Below are positions 9,862 to 20,100 of a stretch of 53,224 nucleotides of DNA, in pieces. Within the stretch, counting starts at the first letter, position 1. Every line of letters begins with the position of its first letter. The notes below the pieces were generated by a model. The model searched no databases, was not told the DNA's origin, and saw only the letters and a list, made by a program, of their open reading frames with translations. The position numbers and the translations under genes were made by a program. This DNA is from Guillardia theta CCMP2712. Taxonomy: Eukaryota > Cryptophyceae > Pyrenomonadales > Geminigeraceae. The stretch spans positions 212,174-265,397 of the forward strand of contig NW_005434621.1 in the NCBI RefSeq assembly GCF_000315625.1. The letters are read 5' to 3'.

Positions 9862-11780
9862 GTCTGTGGTTGAGTACGTCTGGATAGGAGGGGACGGGCC
9901 CCTAGACCTCCGGTCGAGGGCGAAAGTGCTTCCTAAGACGGTTCAGGGCCTCGAGGATATTCCCGATGCTGGCTTCGACGGCTTCCAGACAAACCAGGCT
10001 CCACCCGACTGGTGATTTGAAACCTTTGATGAGTCTTTCTGTGACGAGGTGGCTGATGCTATTTTCCTTCCCAGCTCGGAGGTCAGAATGAAACCCCGAG
10101 GTCGGAGCAACCCGCTGCTCTGCTCCTCCTGCTCTTGTAGCTGACTCGCTGCCCAGCTCTGTTTCAAGACCCATTTAGGCCCACCGGTCTGAACCTGATG
10201 GTTCTCTGCGACTGCTGGTTGCGAGAGCCATGGCTGAATCGCCAGGAACTGCTCACCCTGATTCGCAGGAGTCCTGACAAACGACCGTTGCCGTCCAACA
10301 CGAGGATCATGGCGCAGCAACTGTTCGACGTGCAGCCTCAGGCCGAGCCTTGGTTCTCAGTAACGCAGGTGATGGGAGGCTCCTGGGGCAGAGCAGAGGT
10401 CCTGACGCTCGCTCTAGGAGTACACCATCTTCAAGGACGGAAAGCCCCTGGGCTGGCCATCCGCGACCGCGAGAAGTTTTGGAGGTGATTTGACGTGAAC
10501 GGCCTCCAGCTCGACCTGACAACAGGATTAAGGCCCCACAACGCAGCTGGGCTATCCCGGGCCGCAGGCGATCGATCCTGTGTCGCTGCGAAGCAGGCTC
10601 TCATTCCCTGACAGGGTCCATACTACTGTTCGGCTGGAGCCGATGTCTCCTTCGGAAGGCAGATAGCAGAGGCGCATTTGAAAGCTTGTCTGTGCGCAGG
10701 TTGCTTCATGATTGGCTTCTGTCACCTGTTCACAACTTGCTATCTATCAAGGTGTCAAGATCAGCGGCGTTCATGGCCAACCGATGCCAGGACAGGTTCC
10801 GATAGATCTGTGGAGTTGTGAGTGCGTTTCCTCTAAGACGTGTTCAAACTTCAGTGGGCGTTCAAGGTCGGGACTTGCCAAGGGATTGAAATGGGGGATC
10901 ATCTCACCATGGCAAGATACCTTCTGAACAGGTTGCCTTGAACGTAGTTTCGATTCCTTCCTTCACTCGCTGCCTGTCAGAGTTGGCGAACACTTCGGAT
11001 GTGTAGTGTCATTCGATCCCAAGCCAATTCCAGGTGAAGCTGGACAAGGCTTTTTTCGATGCAGAATGGTGAAATCTCTTGTCAGGGGACTGGAATGGAG
11101 CCGGATGTCACACAAGCTTCAGCACGAAAGTTCGTCGCATCATTGCGCTTGCCCATCGTTCGTTCTTGACTGGGAAGTGTCAGGCGATGAGGGAGGTGCC
11201 AAATAAAGGAGAGGTTGGAGGCTTCGAGGAGATCAGGCTCGTGTATCCTTCATCTTGTGCTGGAGGTGAAGGGAATGCAGGAGGGGCATCATCAACCTCG
11301 AGAGGAAGCATCAAGTGAGTTGACTTGCACTAGCTCAATCGTCTGACAACCTTGAAGGAACATATCATGGCCTACGGAGAAGGCAACGAGAGGAGATTGA
11401 CGGTCTGTCGTGTCGTCAGTCGGGCATGAGGTCTGATGGCAAGGCAGGGGATGCATGAGACAGCGCACATCGACACCTTCTCCTGGGGTGTTGGAAACTG
11501 CATGGCTCACATCCGAGTACCCAAGTACCATGAGGGCGTCGTGGTTCTCAACCCTAACCCTAGGATCGTCTTGCAGGTCAACTGAGATCGCAGGATGTGG
11601 ATACCTCGAAGATCGCAGGCCGGCGTCAAATATGGTATCACCCCGCACCAGTGTCATGTACTCCCTACCGTTGCATCTCCACCGCCCCAGTCCTTTCTCA
11701 AGCAGCTTCTTGACGCTTTCATGTTGCAGGACCCTTATGTGGTAACTTCTATGTTGTTCAAAACTTGCTGTTTGGATTAA
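9862..11780 (+). CDS. Eukaryotic-type glutamine synthetase (GSII)-like protein with altered active site; 5' exon(s) unresolved
   Basis: Seventeen exons keep one frame for about 340 aa: 9862-10011, 10075-10100, 10157-10217, 10269-10368, 10418-10462, 10547-10567, 10615-10699, 10752-10795, 10855-10931, 10981-11033, 11086-11129, 11184-11236, 11281-11314, 11358-11402, 11448-11524, 11576-11634, 11730-11780. GSII landmarks in order: [147 protein letters not shown] normally binds metal through EQEY, AEVMP and QWE; here these read TQEY, GQPMP and QWA, so three of six ligands (E134, E196, E203 in human numbering) appear lost, and DGSST is DGFQT. The His, HET and LEDRRP parts remain. Three introns need GC donors. 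No stop or frameshift is present. It is a pseudoenzyme or a young decaying copy. Confidence 0.88.
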
Positions 11781-11982
11781 AACAAGCATCACGCGAGAGA
11801 TTTCGATTAAGCTGTTTACTAGAACGAAGGTGTATCAACATCTCGTGCAAGACAAGAGTCTTCACTGCGACATTTAAAAAGTTCGCACACTGAAGATGAA
11901 GATGAAGGTCAGAGCTGTGGAGATAGCCTCCGAAAATCTCTGTGACAGGCGGATCGGCACCACCAAGAGTGCTATGTGGCCT
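11781..11982. other. Convergent 3' spacer, about 200 bp
   Basis: Short gap between the stop of the glutamine synthetase-like gene and the stop of the ArfGAP gene on the opposite strand. It must hold both 3' ends; no clear AATAAA is seen. Confidence 0.6.
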
Positions 11983-14029
11983 TCATTTCTTTAGAAGGTT
12001 GGCAAAAGGGTCATTAGAGGCGTTAGCTTGAGCTCCCGAGGAGTTCCCTGAGCCTCCCATCATCATCTGCCAGAAATCATAAGGCAAAAAATCGATTCAG
12101 GAAGTGACATCAATACTCACGCCTGAATTCATGCCCATGTTGCCCATGCCGCCTCCCATTCCCATGTTGTTACCCATACCCATGCCGCCTCCCATGCCCA
12201 TGTTGCCCATGCCCATGCCCATATTATTGCCCATGCCCATGCCCATATTATTGCCCATGCCCATGCCCATATTATTGCCCATGCCCATGTTACCGCCCAT
12301 GCCCATGTTACCGCCCATGCCCATGTTACCGCCCATGCCCATGTTGCCCATTCCCATTCCCATGCCGCCTCCCATGCCCATGTTGCCCATGCCCATATTA
12401 TGGCCCATGCCCATATTATTGCCCATTCCCATGCCGCCTCCCATACCCATGTTACCGCCCATGCTCACGTTGTTGCCCATTCCCATGCCGCCTCCCATGC
12501 CCATGTTACCGCCCATGCCCATGTTGCCCATGCCCATACCCATGCCGCCTCCCATGCCCATGTTGCCCATGTTGCCCATGCCTCCCATTTGATTGTTGGG
12601 CATAGCATGACCCTTTTGTCCTGGAAATCCTCCTCCTTGCTGAGGATTGGGTGCCATGAGACCAGCGTACGGGTTGTTCACATTAGCTGCTTGACCTGAA
12701 CCGTAGAGTGCCAAGATATCATCTTTGCTCTTCTTGGGATGTGCATCATGCGAGCCTCCAAAGTCAAAGTTGCCAAAGTCCGCGTTTGTTGAAGGCTGTG
12801 AAGTACCAAAGGAACCGAAGTCATTTCCTCCATTGCCGGTGGCACCGTTTGATGAGAAAGGGTCAGAGCCTCCGAAGTTGCCGAATGGATCTCCTCCAGC
12901 GCCAAAAGGATCTGATTGTGCTTGGGGAGCTGCTGCAGGGGCAGGGGCAGGGGCAGGGGCAGGAGCCGAGAAATCGAGCAGATCGACAACAGGAGCGGCA
13001 GCTTTTCACATTGTAAATCAAACATCTTTCGTCGGGAAACAAAAAAGACTAACCCGGTTTCGGCTGTTGTGACGGTTGGTTAGCAGTGCCAGAAGACACA
13101 TTCAGCTCTTTCTGAAGCTTCTGGGCAAGCTTGAAGTCTTCAGCCTCTTGATGCTTCTTCTTCTCCTGGATGGCCAAGGAAAGTATCAGACGGGAATTTC
13201 AAGGATGATCGAAATCACCTCATGGGTGTCATTGGCTGAAGCGTTACCTCCCTTGGACCCTCCCACAGCAATCCACTCCTTACGCTCGTACTTGGCCCGG
13301 ATGAACTCCTCTAAATCCCTGAAAGCAACCAGCACCGTAAGCACAGCACAAGTATCGTGATAACATTCAGTTCACAACTTCTCTAGGCGGGCACTCACAA
13401 GGACGAGGTGTTCTCATTCGGTTTCTTGTAATGTCTGGTGTTGGTGTTGCCCTCGAAGTAAGCGTTGGATACCTTGTTTCCTCTGGCTTTCATCCACTGC
13501 AAGGAATCCTCAACCAGAAGGCAAGGACTGAGAGGAAGAGGAGAGGAAGAGGAGAGGAAGAGGAGAGGAAGAGGAGAGGAAGAGGAGAGGAAGAGGTGAG
13601 GAAGAGGAGAGAGGCAGGAGGAGAGATGGGGGAGGGGTGGGGGGGGGTGAGGCGAGGCGAGGAGCAGAGAAATTCACCTCTGCCCACTTGATCTTCCAGC
13701 CGTCAAGAGTCACAGACTTCACTTTGGAGATGTGAACACCGAGCCTCCTGTGGATCCCAGAGCAATTGAGACAGACGAAGATACCAAGATTCATCGAAGC
13801 CCAACGAGGACCTGAAAGATGCCTTCAACCATTCGCGCATCCACAATCACCAGTTGGATTCACCCAGTGCATTGCAGTCAGCGCAGTGCCGATTGTCCGG
13901 ATTCTTGATGCATGCGTCCAGAATCTTTTGTGCCTTGTCCTTTTCTTGAGACGAGATCTGAGACCCGCTCATGTTGAAGTCCGAGGGGTCAATGCCCAGT
14001 TCTTTCATATGATCTTCAGGAGAAGACAT
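11983..14029 (-). CDS. ArfGAP of SMAP/AGD type with DPF motifs and Met-Gly repeat tail
   Basis: GTPase-activating protein for Arf, start at 14029 ([12 protein letters not shown]). The zinc-finger ArfGAP domain is split by an intron: CADCNALG in exon 1, then [16 protein letters not shown] in exon 2, giving C-x2-C-x16-C-x2-C, followed by [16 protein letters not shown] with the expected Arg finger. Later exons give [20 protein letters not shown] and KPNENTSS. A charged helix ([20 protein letters not shown], about 13,130) follows. About 12,960-12,720 encodes Ala-Pro dipeptides and three DPF motifs ([24 protein letters not shown]), typical of clathrin/AP-2-binding tails. A roughly 155-residue MGMGGG/GNMGMG repeat follows, then after one intron the last exon ends [10 protein letters not shown] at 11983. 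A Golgi/endosomal coat role is inferred from the DPF motifs. Confidence 0.9.
12130..12591 (-). repeat. Degenerate coding repeat encoding Met-Gly-(Asn) runs
   Basis: Tandem short units (GGC ATG GGC and variants with AAC/AAT) encode alternating GNMGMG and GGGMGMG blocks within the ArfGAP. It is open on the opposite strand too, which is a by-product of the repeat and not a second gene. Confidence 0.95.
13532..13611 (+). repeat. 11-bp GA-rich tandem repeat in ArfGAP intron
   Basis: About seven copies of GAGGAAGAGGA (CT-rich on the gene strand) lie in the intron following the zinc-finger exon and probably serve as its polypyrimidine tract. Confidence 0.9.
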
Positions 14030-15019
14030 CGTTGAATCTAAACAAAAATTTCAATGATAGCGACATGCCGATACAACGCTAATGGTGAACACGGAAATGA
14101 CTCATTGGTTCTGTCATCACACCATGAGCCAAGCACTTGGCTTATCTTTGAGCTCATAACGTAACATTCATGGTTCTCCACCCCTACCTCCTCCTCACGG
14201 GCTGCTGGCTACACCTCTTGCTTGACCTCTCTGCGCTCTCCTGCACCCTCATCTCATACTCTGTAATCTCTTCTTTATCCTCTCTCCTGTCATGTCCCCT
14301 ACCTCACTGTCTGTTCCCCATTCTCATCATTCCTTTCTCGTTGCTTGCCCAGACCCGCACACCGCGCTCTGGAAGCCTTCATTACTTCAATAAATCTTCC
14401 AAAAACATTGCAGTTGTTTATTGATTTTCAATTCTTTGCAGTAAAATAGAAGTACCCCACCATTATGAACTGGGATCTACCACCCCATTACCCCCATCAT
14501 CTAGATAAATTTTCTCTTCGTAGGAAGGGTACACACAGGCCTTTCTACATGCCATGAAGGGTGGGGGTAGATGTATATAAAATCAGACAGTTCTGACGTG
14601 GACAGAGTTGAGGAAGACAGGACGAAAATTTAAAAACAATTTTGAAGGAAACTGATGGGTAGGGGGTCAGTTTGGATGGGGTAGGGGGTACTTCCAAATG
14701 ATCGAGAGAGGGTGCTACACATATGAAATTTTGGGGTATTAGAGAAGGTTAGGGGAAACAAAGTGGAAGTGGTGTGAATTCTCGAAGGGGTAGGGGTACT
14801 ACAGAGGAGGTGTAGTGTTAGTCCCCACCTTCAAATCTTCCATATTCAATTCCAAATATTGAGAGGAGAAATTGAAATGAGTGTGAATTTGCAAATCAGC
14901 TGCCGAAGATTCAAGGAAACACGGCAGCAACCTCAAAGTCCGCTCTAGAATTCAATAAATGAAGTCAAAAGTTTGAAATCGGAAAGCAACTTGAAAAAAG
15001 TTGACCGTTTCCTTGCACC

Positions 15020-15360
15020 AGATCGGACGCCCGGCCGCCGCCGGGCCCGGGTTGGCAGCCACGGTGCTGGGCGGCCGCCCGGCCGTACAGTGATAGTAAA
15101 GCTACGGTCAGTGAAAACTAGCCCCGGGCCATGCAGTCACGCCGTGACGGAGTCACGGCGTGCCGCGTCCCTCAGTCCGACCGGGCGGTTGTACCGTTAG
15201 TAAGGGGCGGGCCGCGGCGTGTACGGTCCCGGCTGAGTGAGCCGCGGGCTGCAGTGCAACTTACTACTAAATCAGTGGGCGCTGCGCCGCTGTGCCGCTC
15301 GCCGGCGGAGCGGCTGACAGGCCTGATGGAACGTATGCCAGCCGTGCCAGTCAGATAGCG
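15020..15360. other. GC-rich island
   Basis: Rich in CGG/CCG and self-complementary runs such as CCCGGCCGCCGCCGGGCCCG, in sharp contrast with AT-rich flanks. Its last 36 bp recur at 16522. Origin unknown: mobile-element remnant or CpG-type regulatory DNA. Confidence 0.6.
15325..15360 (+). repeat. Repeat unit A, copy 1
   Basis: 36 bp beginning GATGGAACGTATGCCAGCCG, identical to 16522-16557. Confidence 0.95.
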
Positions 15361-15611
15361 CCGAGTTAACAAAAACTCTCCTGTAAACCAAGACGACTTA
15401 CGTGGCAGGCGGCAATGTAGTACATGTGACGAAGAGGAGGCCTTCCTAGCCGTCTTGCTAAGGTCCCCTCATGTCTGGATGCTTGGGTTTCACATCCTAG
15501 CATACAGTCTATCTCTCATGTGCTCCTCAATTCTGGTTTTCGTGTGCCGCATGATTAAACTCGGTCTTGAGCAAAAACTGTCTTGTTGAGATTAAGGTCG
15601 ATGTGATATCT

Positions 15612-15656
15612 GCGTGACTTTGGACTAGTACAAGTCTAACAAACTTGTATTCCGTC
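15612..15656 (+). repeat. Repeat unit B, copy 1
   Basis: 45 bp beginning GCGTGACTTTGGACTAGTAC, identical to 16555-16599. Confidence 0.95.
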
Positions 15657-16521
15657 GGTTATGAGCCTCGGTTACATACTCAATCATGTTGATCTTATAT
15701 TTGGTTAGTTGAATTGTTTACTGGAGTTTTTTCTTTCTTGGTATTGTTTTCCGTTACTGTTGAAAATTCATGCAACTTTCTATCAAGCCTTACACATTCG
15801 GATGACTCTTCTCTTCAATCAGGCTCTCTCTCTAGCCGCAAGTTGTTTAGGCCTCTCATCTCAGCCTCAATTTGTTTGATTGATCTTCGAATAGGAAAAA
15901 CAAGCCTTTCCCCAGCCAGATTGGTCGGTCGAATATCTGCTTAACCGTGTGGAAACGCACTTGAAGCTGATTCGATTCTTATTTTCTTGATCTTTGAGTA
16001 GGATCAAATGGAACTCCCAGGAGATCTGGCGGAAGTTTCATGTCATGGAGCTAGGCTGTGGCATGCATAACTGGAGCTACTTCTGGATCGGCGAACAAGG
16101 TACTACTGCACAACAATCTTCAAATGCCTTGAAACGGATGTTCCAATCTTGCGGCAGCAATCTCTGGTCACAAGTTCTTTACGGTTCAAAACATTTATCT
16201 TTTGGTCTTCAAATGCCGGCGGGCACGCTCTCTCTATCTCTCTTATCTTCTCTCTCTTCAGACTCTCTTATCCTATCCTCCATCTCTCGTCATTGCATCC
16301 GCTCGCCAGGCATCTCCCCTTATCTCTGTACCGCACATCTAACAGCCCTGCATGAAAATCTTCTTCAGAATGGACAATCCTCGAATGGTTATTGCCCACT
16401 CAGCATGACTGTGAACTTGACGTTGTATCATCGTATCTTGACTTGGATCTGCTGACATTCTCTTGTTTGTGTGACTTTCTGACGTCCGATGTAACGTACT
16501 ATTTCAGAAACTCGGGGGGAG

Positions 16522-16599
16522 GATGGAACGTATGCCAGCCGTGCCAGTCAGATAGCGTGACTTTGGACTAGTACAAGTCTAACAAACTTGTATTCCGTC
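16522..16599 (+). repeat. Composite copy of units A and B, fused
   Basis: Here unit A (16522-16557) runs straight into unit B (16555-16599), sharing the 3-bp overlap GCG. The about 254 bp that separate A and B at 15361-15614 are absent. Confidence 0.95.
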
Positions 16600-16674
16600 A
16601 AGGCCCGGCAGTCCCACCGCGCAGCGCCCGGCCGGGCCCGGGGCTCACTGGACTCGTATGGCGCACACCGCCCG

Positions 16675-16710
16675 GTACGGTACCGTACGGTACGGTACGG
16701 TAGTACGTAC
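16675..16710 (+). repeat. GTACG-type short tandem repeat
   Basis: Repeated GGTAC/CGTAC units with internal palindromes, just 3' of the fused A-B copy. Confidence 0.85.
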
Positions 16711-16734
16711 TGTAATAGTCAATACCAGCCCCCG

Positions 16735-16797
16735 CCTGTAGTGTAGTACTAATTATCTTCAAGTACTACCTGTAGTGTAGTACTAATTATCTTCAAG
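16735..16797 (+). repeat. 34-bp tandem repeat, about 1.9 copies
   Basis: A 29-bp sequence starting CCTGTAGTGTAGTACTAATT recurs with a 34-bp period (16735-16763 and 16769-16797). Confidence 0.95.
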
Positions 16798-17199
16798 GCT
16801 TCAAGTTTTTGCACTACCAACACATAATTTTTTATCTTTTACTAACTTAATGAAGGATTCTCAGTCTAGTACTGATTTACAGTACTTGATGTATGTTTTA
16901 AAAGCAAGTTGTATTGCTTTACCGTACTTGAATCAATAATGTAGGCCCGGCGGTTGAGAAGGGTGGTCCACCCTCCCCCTTTGGGTCTTTTCAAATTGTA
17001 CAGCGAAGATTGATTTTCTGAATAAATATAATCATTCAATATTATTGATTGATAATTTATGGGTCTAATTGTGGGGTTAGAACGGAGGAGAGGGGCAACC
17101 GGCAGACGTTGTGCCGCGGGGCATGGTGGCAAGAAGAGGGAGGGGGGGAACCTGAGCGAAGAGGAGGCGGAAACAACAGGAAACTCCTGACATAGAATC

Positions 17200-20100
17200 A
17201 TGGCTGATCCTAGATACAAGTACGTGCAAGAAAGGATTGAGCAGGGGTTGAGGGGTTGGGAGTTCAGTCCATCGGTCGATTCTCTGCTCTCCCAAGGGAA
17301 GAACCGCCAAATCCTTGAAGATTTTATGAAACCAAATGGACCTGAAAAAATGATGATATGCTGTCAGGTAGTGAACTCTTGTTGACAGAAGATTTTTCCC
17401 TGACAATTTTGCTCTCACAGCGAAGTACCAGCGGGAAGAATAAGTTGTACATGACCACGGGACAGGACGAAATTCTGAATGGCAAATGCTGTTACTTCAC
17501 AAGAGTTAATCCGAAGGGGATTGATGTCAAGTCCTTTGAATTGGATTGCGCTTATGGAGAAATTGTTGGAAATCCACTTTCAAACTTCAACGTGGTAGTA
17601 CAAGACGTTTTCCGGGTACGTTGCCTGTTGTCGTCATCACATAAGCCTCATTATTCTGTTCCCTCAGCCCGCAATCGAGTCTGAAGAGTCCTTTGGAAAG
17701 TGCCCTGAAGAAAATTGGAAAGAATACTCTGGCACTGTGTCAAAGTTTGCAGAAATGCTCACAGAAGCTGTACACAGTCTGAAGGGTGGAATTGAGTTGC
17801 CTATGCCCGATTCAAAATATGAAACAGTAATTCTTTCACTTCGTCTCGACCTATCTGACTGAAACTTTGCAAGATTCAACCCACCCAGCCGGCTTTCGCC
17901 AAAGCTGCTGTTGATAGGTTTAATTTTTTTCATTGATGTTTCGTGAATGTAAAACCTCTTATCCAGCGACGTCGTAACTCACTTCGAAAACATCGTGGAG
18001 AGATGGTGCTCGCAAATTGAAGATCTTCTCGATGAAAAGCAACCTCCTTCCAAAGACGCTGATGATTCTGGCCCTGAGACAGGTAAACCATCTTGCCAAA
18101 ACGATGTTGAACACTCTTGACACGTTGTATCAGAGTTCGAATATTGGAGGACAAGGATGGCCAAATTCAATCATGTTGTAGAGCAATTGAAAAAGCCCAT
18201 CGCTAGAGTTGTGATTGGTGTGCTCACTACCGCCAAATCAAAACACTTGAAACGGTGGAAGCTATGTGACAATGGGATCACTGACGCATTGAACGAGGCC
18301 AAGGACAATGTCAAATACCTGTCTACTTTGCAAAAGTATACAGAACCACTGTATACAGGCACACCTGAAGCGATCATTGAAAGCCTTCCTGCTTTGATGA
18401 ACAACGTAAAAATGATGTTGACCATTGCCAGATACTACAGCACTCAAGAGCACATGACAACTTTGTTTGTCAAGATTACGAATCAGATGATCAAAACTTG
18501 CAAGAAGAGTATTGAATGCCCTGTCATTGGAGAGAACAAAGTCAGGTTGTGGGACCAGGACTATGAAAGCTTGCTAAAACGACTGGAGATGAGTCTTAAG
18601 TTGAACGATGCGTATCAAGAGCTTTATCGCCTTACCAAAGAAAAGCTTCAGACCCAGCCCAAAGTGAAACAATTCGATTTCAATGAAAGTAGAATATTCG
18701 GAAAATTTGACCTTTACTGTAAAAGAGTTCAAAAGCTCATGGATATGTTTACTACCATAGTACAATTCAGTGCCCTTGCAAATAACAAAGTTGAAGGTAT
18801 GGATTCTTTGATTTCGCAATTCTTTCAGCTTGTTGATGACTTCAAGAAAAAACCTTACGACCTTTTGGACTACACCAAGAATGCATTTGATCGTGATTTT
18901 CTTGAGTATAATGTGAACATTGCAGAATTGGAGACTCAACTCCAAGGGTTCATCAATGCAAGTTTCGAAAACATTACAAGCACTGAACATGCTCTTGCGT
19001 TGCTTAAGCAATTCGAGACCATTCTGCAAAGGGAAACTCTCAAATCCGATCTTGACAGCAAGTACACCGTCATCTTTCACAACTATGGTCTAGATTTAGA
19101 GACAGTGCAGAAAATCTACGACAAGCAAAAAAATGCCCCTCCGACTGTTCGCAACTCTCCACCAGTTGCAGGCAATTTGATTTGGGCGAGGCAGTTGCTT
19201 CGAAGAATTGAGGACCCGATGAAAAAGTTTCAAGCCAACAAGAACATCATGACCACCAAAGAGTCTAAAAAAATCATCAAGACTTACAACAAAGTAGCAC
19301 GAGCTCTGATCGAATATGAAACTCTTTGGCATCATGCTTGGTGTAAGTCTATCGAGGCAGCAAAGGCTGGTCTTCAAGCTTCACTGATTGTGAGACATCC
19401 GAAATCAGGAAGGCTCTTCGTGAATTTTGACAGAGAGATCTTACAGCTAATGCGAGAGACAAAATGCATGCAGCGGATTGGAATTGAGGTTCCAGAAAGT
19501 GCAAAAATGGTCCTGTTGCAAGAGGACAAATTCAAATCCTATTTCAACCAACTTTTGTTTGTATTGAAGGAATACGACAGAGTCCTAGGAAAAGTCATTC
19601 CTGTGATTCGTCCACTTCTGAAGCCGCATCTCGATGATTTGGACAGGAAGATTCAACCTGGAATGTTGATGTTGACTTGGCAGTCCATGAACATTGATGG
19701 GTATCTGAACAGAATTCATCAGGGTCTTGCGAAATTTGAAGAACTTGTCAAGAAGATCAACGACCTCATAGAAAACCGAGTGGAGTCAAATCTCAAATAT
19801 ATCAGCAAGACATTGCTGGTTGATATTCAGTCAGATTCTTCATTCACTTTGGATCAATTCGTCATCATGCAAGAAAAGGTGACCAAGAAGAAAACTCAGA
19901 TGATGGATGCCAAGAATCTCGAGGTTGAGCGTGCTGTTGAAGATCTCATCAACATAGTGCTCAATTTTCCCATTGAAGACACGGAAGTTTCCAGTATCAG
20001 CGAAGAGACGATCCAGAAATTGAGGGATCACTATAGCCGGCTCATGTACTTGGCTATCTTGAACACCACAAAGAGCTCCTTTCATACCTTGAAGCGCAGG

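Larger units (their letters stand above)
14030..17199. other. 3.2-kb intergenic region without a recognised gene
   Basis: Between the divergent ArfGAP (-) and dynein (+) genes. It has a C-rich block (14,455-14,520), a G-rich block with repeated GGGGTAG-like motifs (14,560-14,830), a strongly GC-rich island (15,020-15,360), AT-richer DNA (15,500-16,400) and a second GC-rich patch with duplicated pieces (16,520-16,700). A + strand ORF at 15,994-16,455 shows no domain I can name. No RNA gene is evident. Confidence 0.6.

Noticed and set aside
11550-11565. Telomere-like CCCTAACCCTA
   Set aside because: Only two units, within an intron of the glutamine synthetase-like gene; chance is likely.
12104-12592. 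162-aa + strand ORF rich in Pro-Met
   Set aside because: Mirror image of the ArfGAP Met-Gly repeat; the repeat is open in several frames.
15994-16455. 153-aa ORF with ELGCG resembling a methyltransferase motif I
   Set aside because: Only one short motif, no further methyltransferase motifs, Ser/Leu-rich low-complexity end, and next to repeats.
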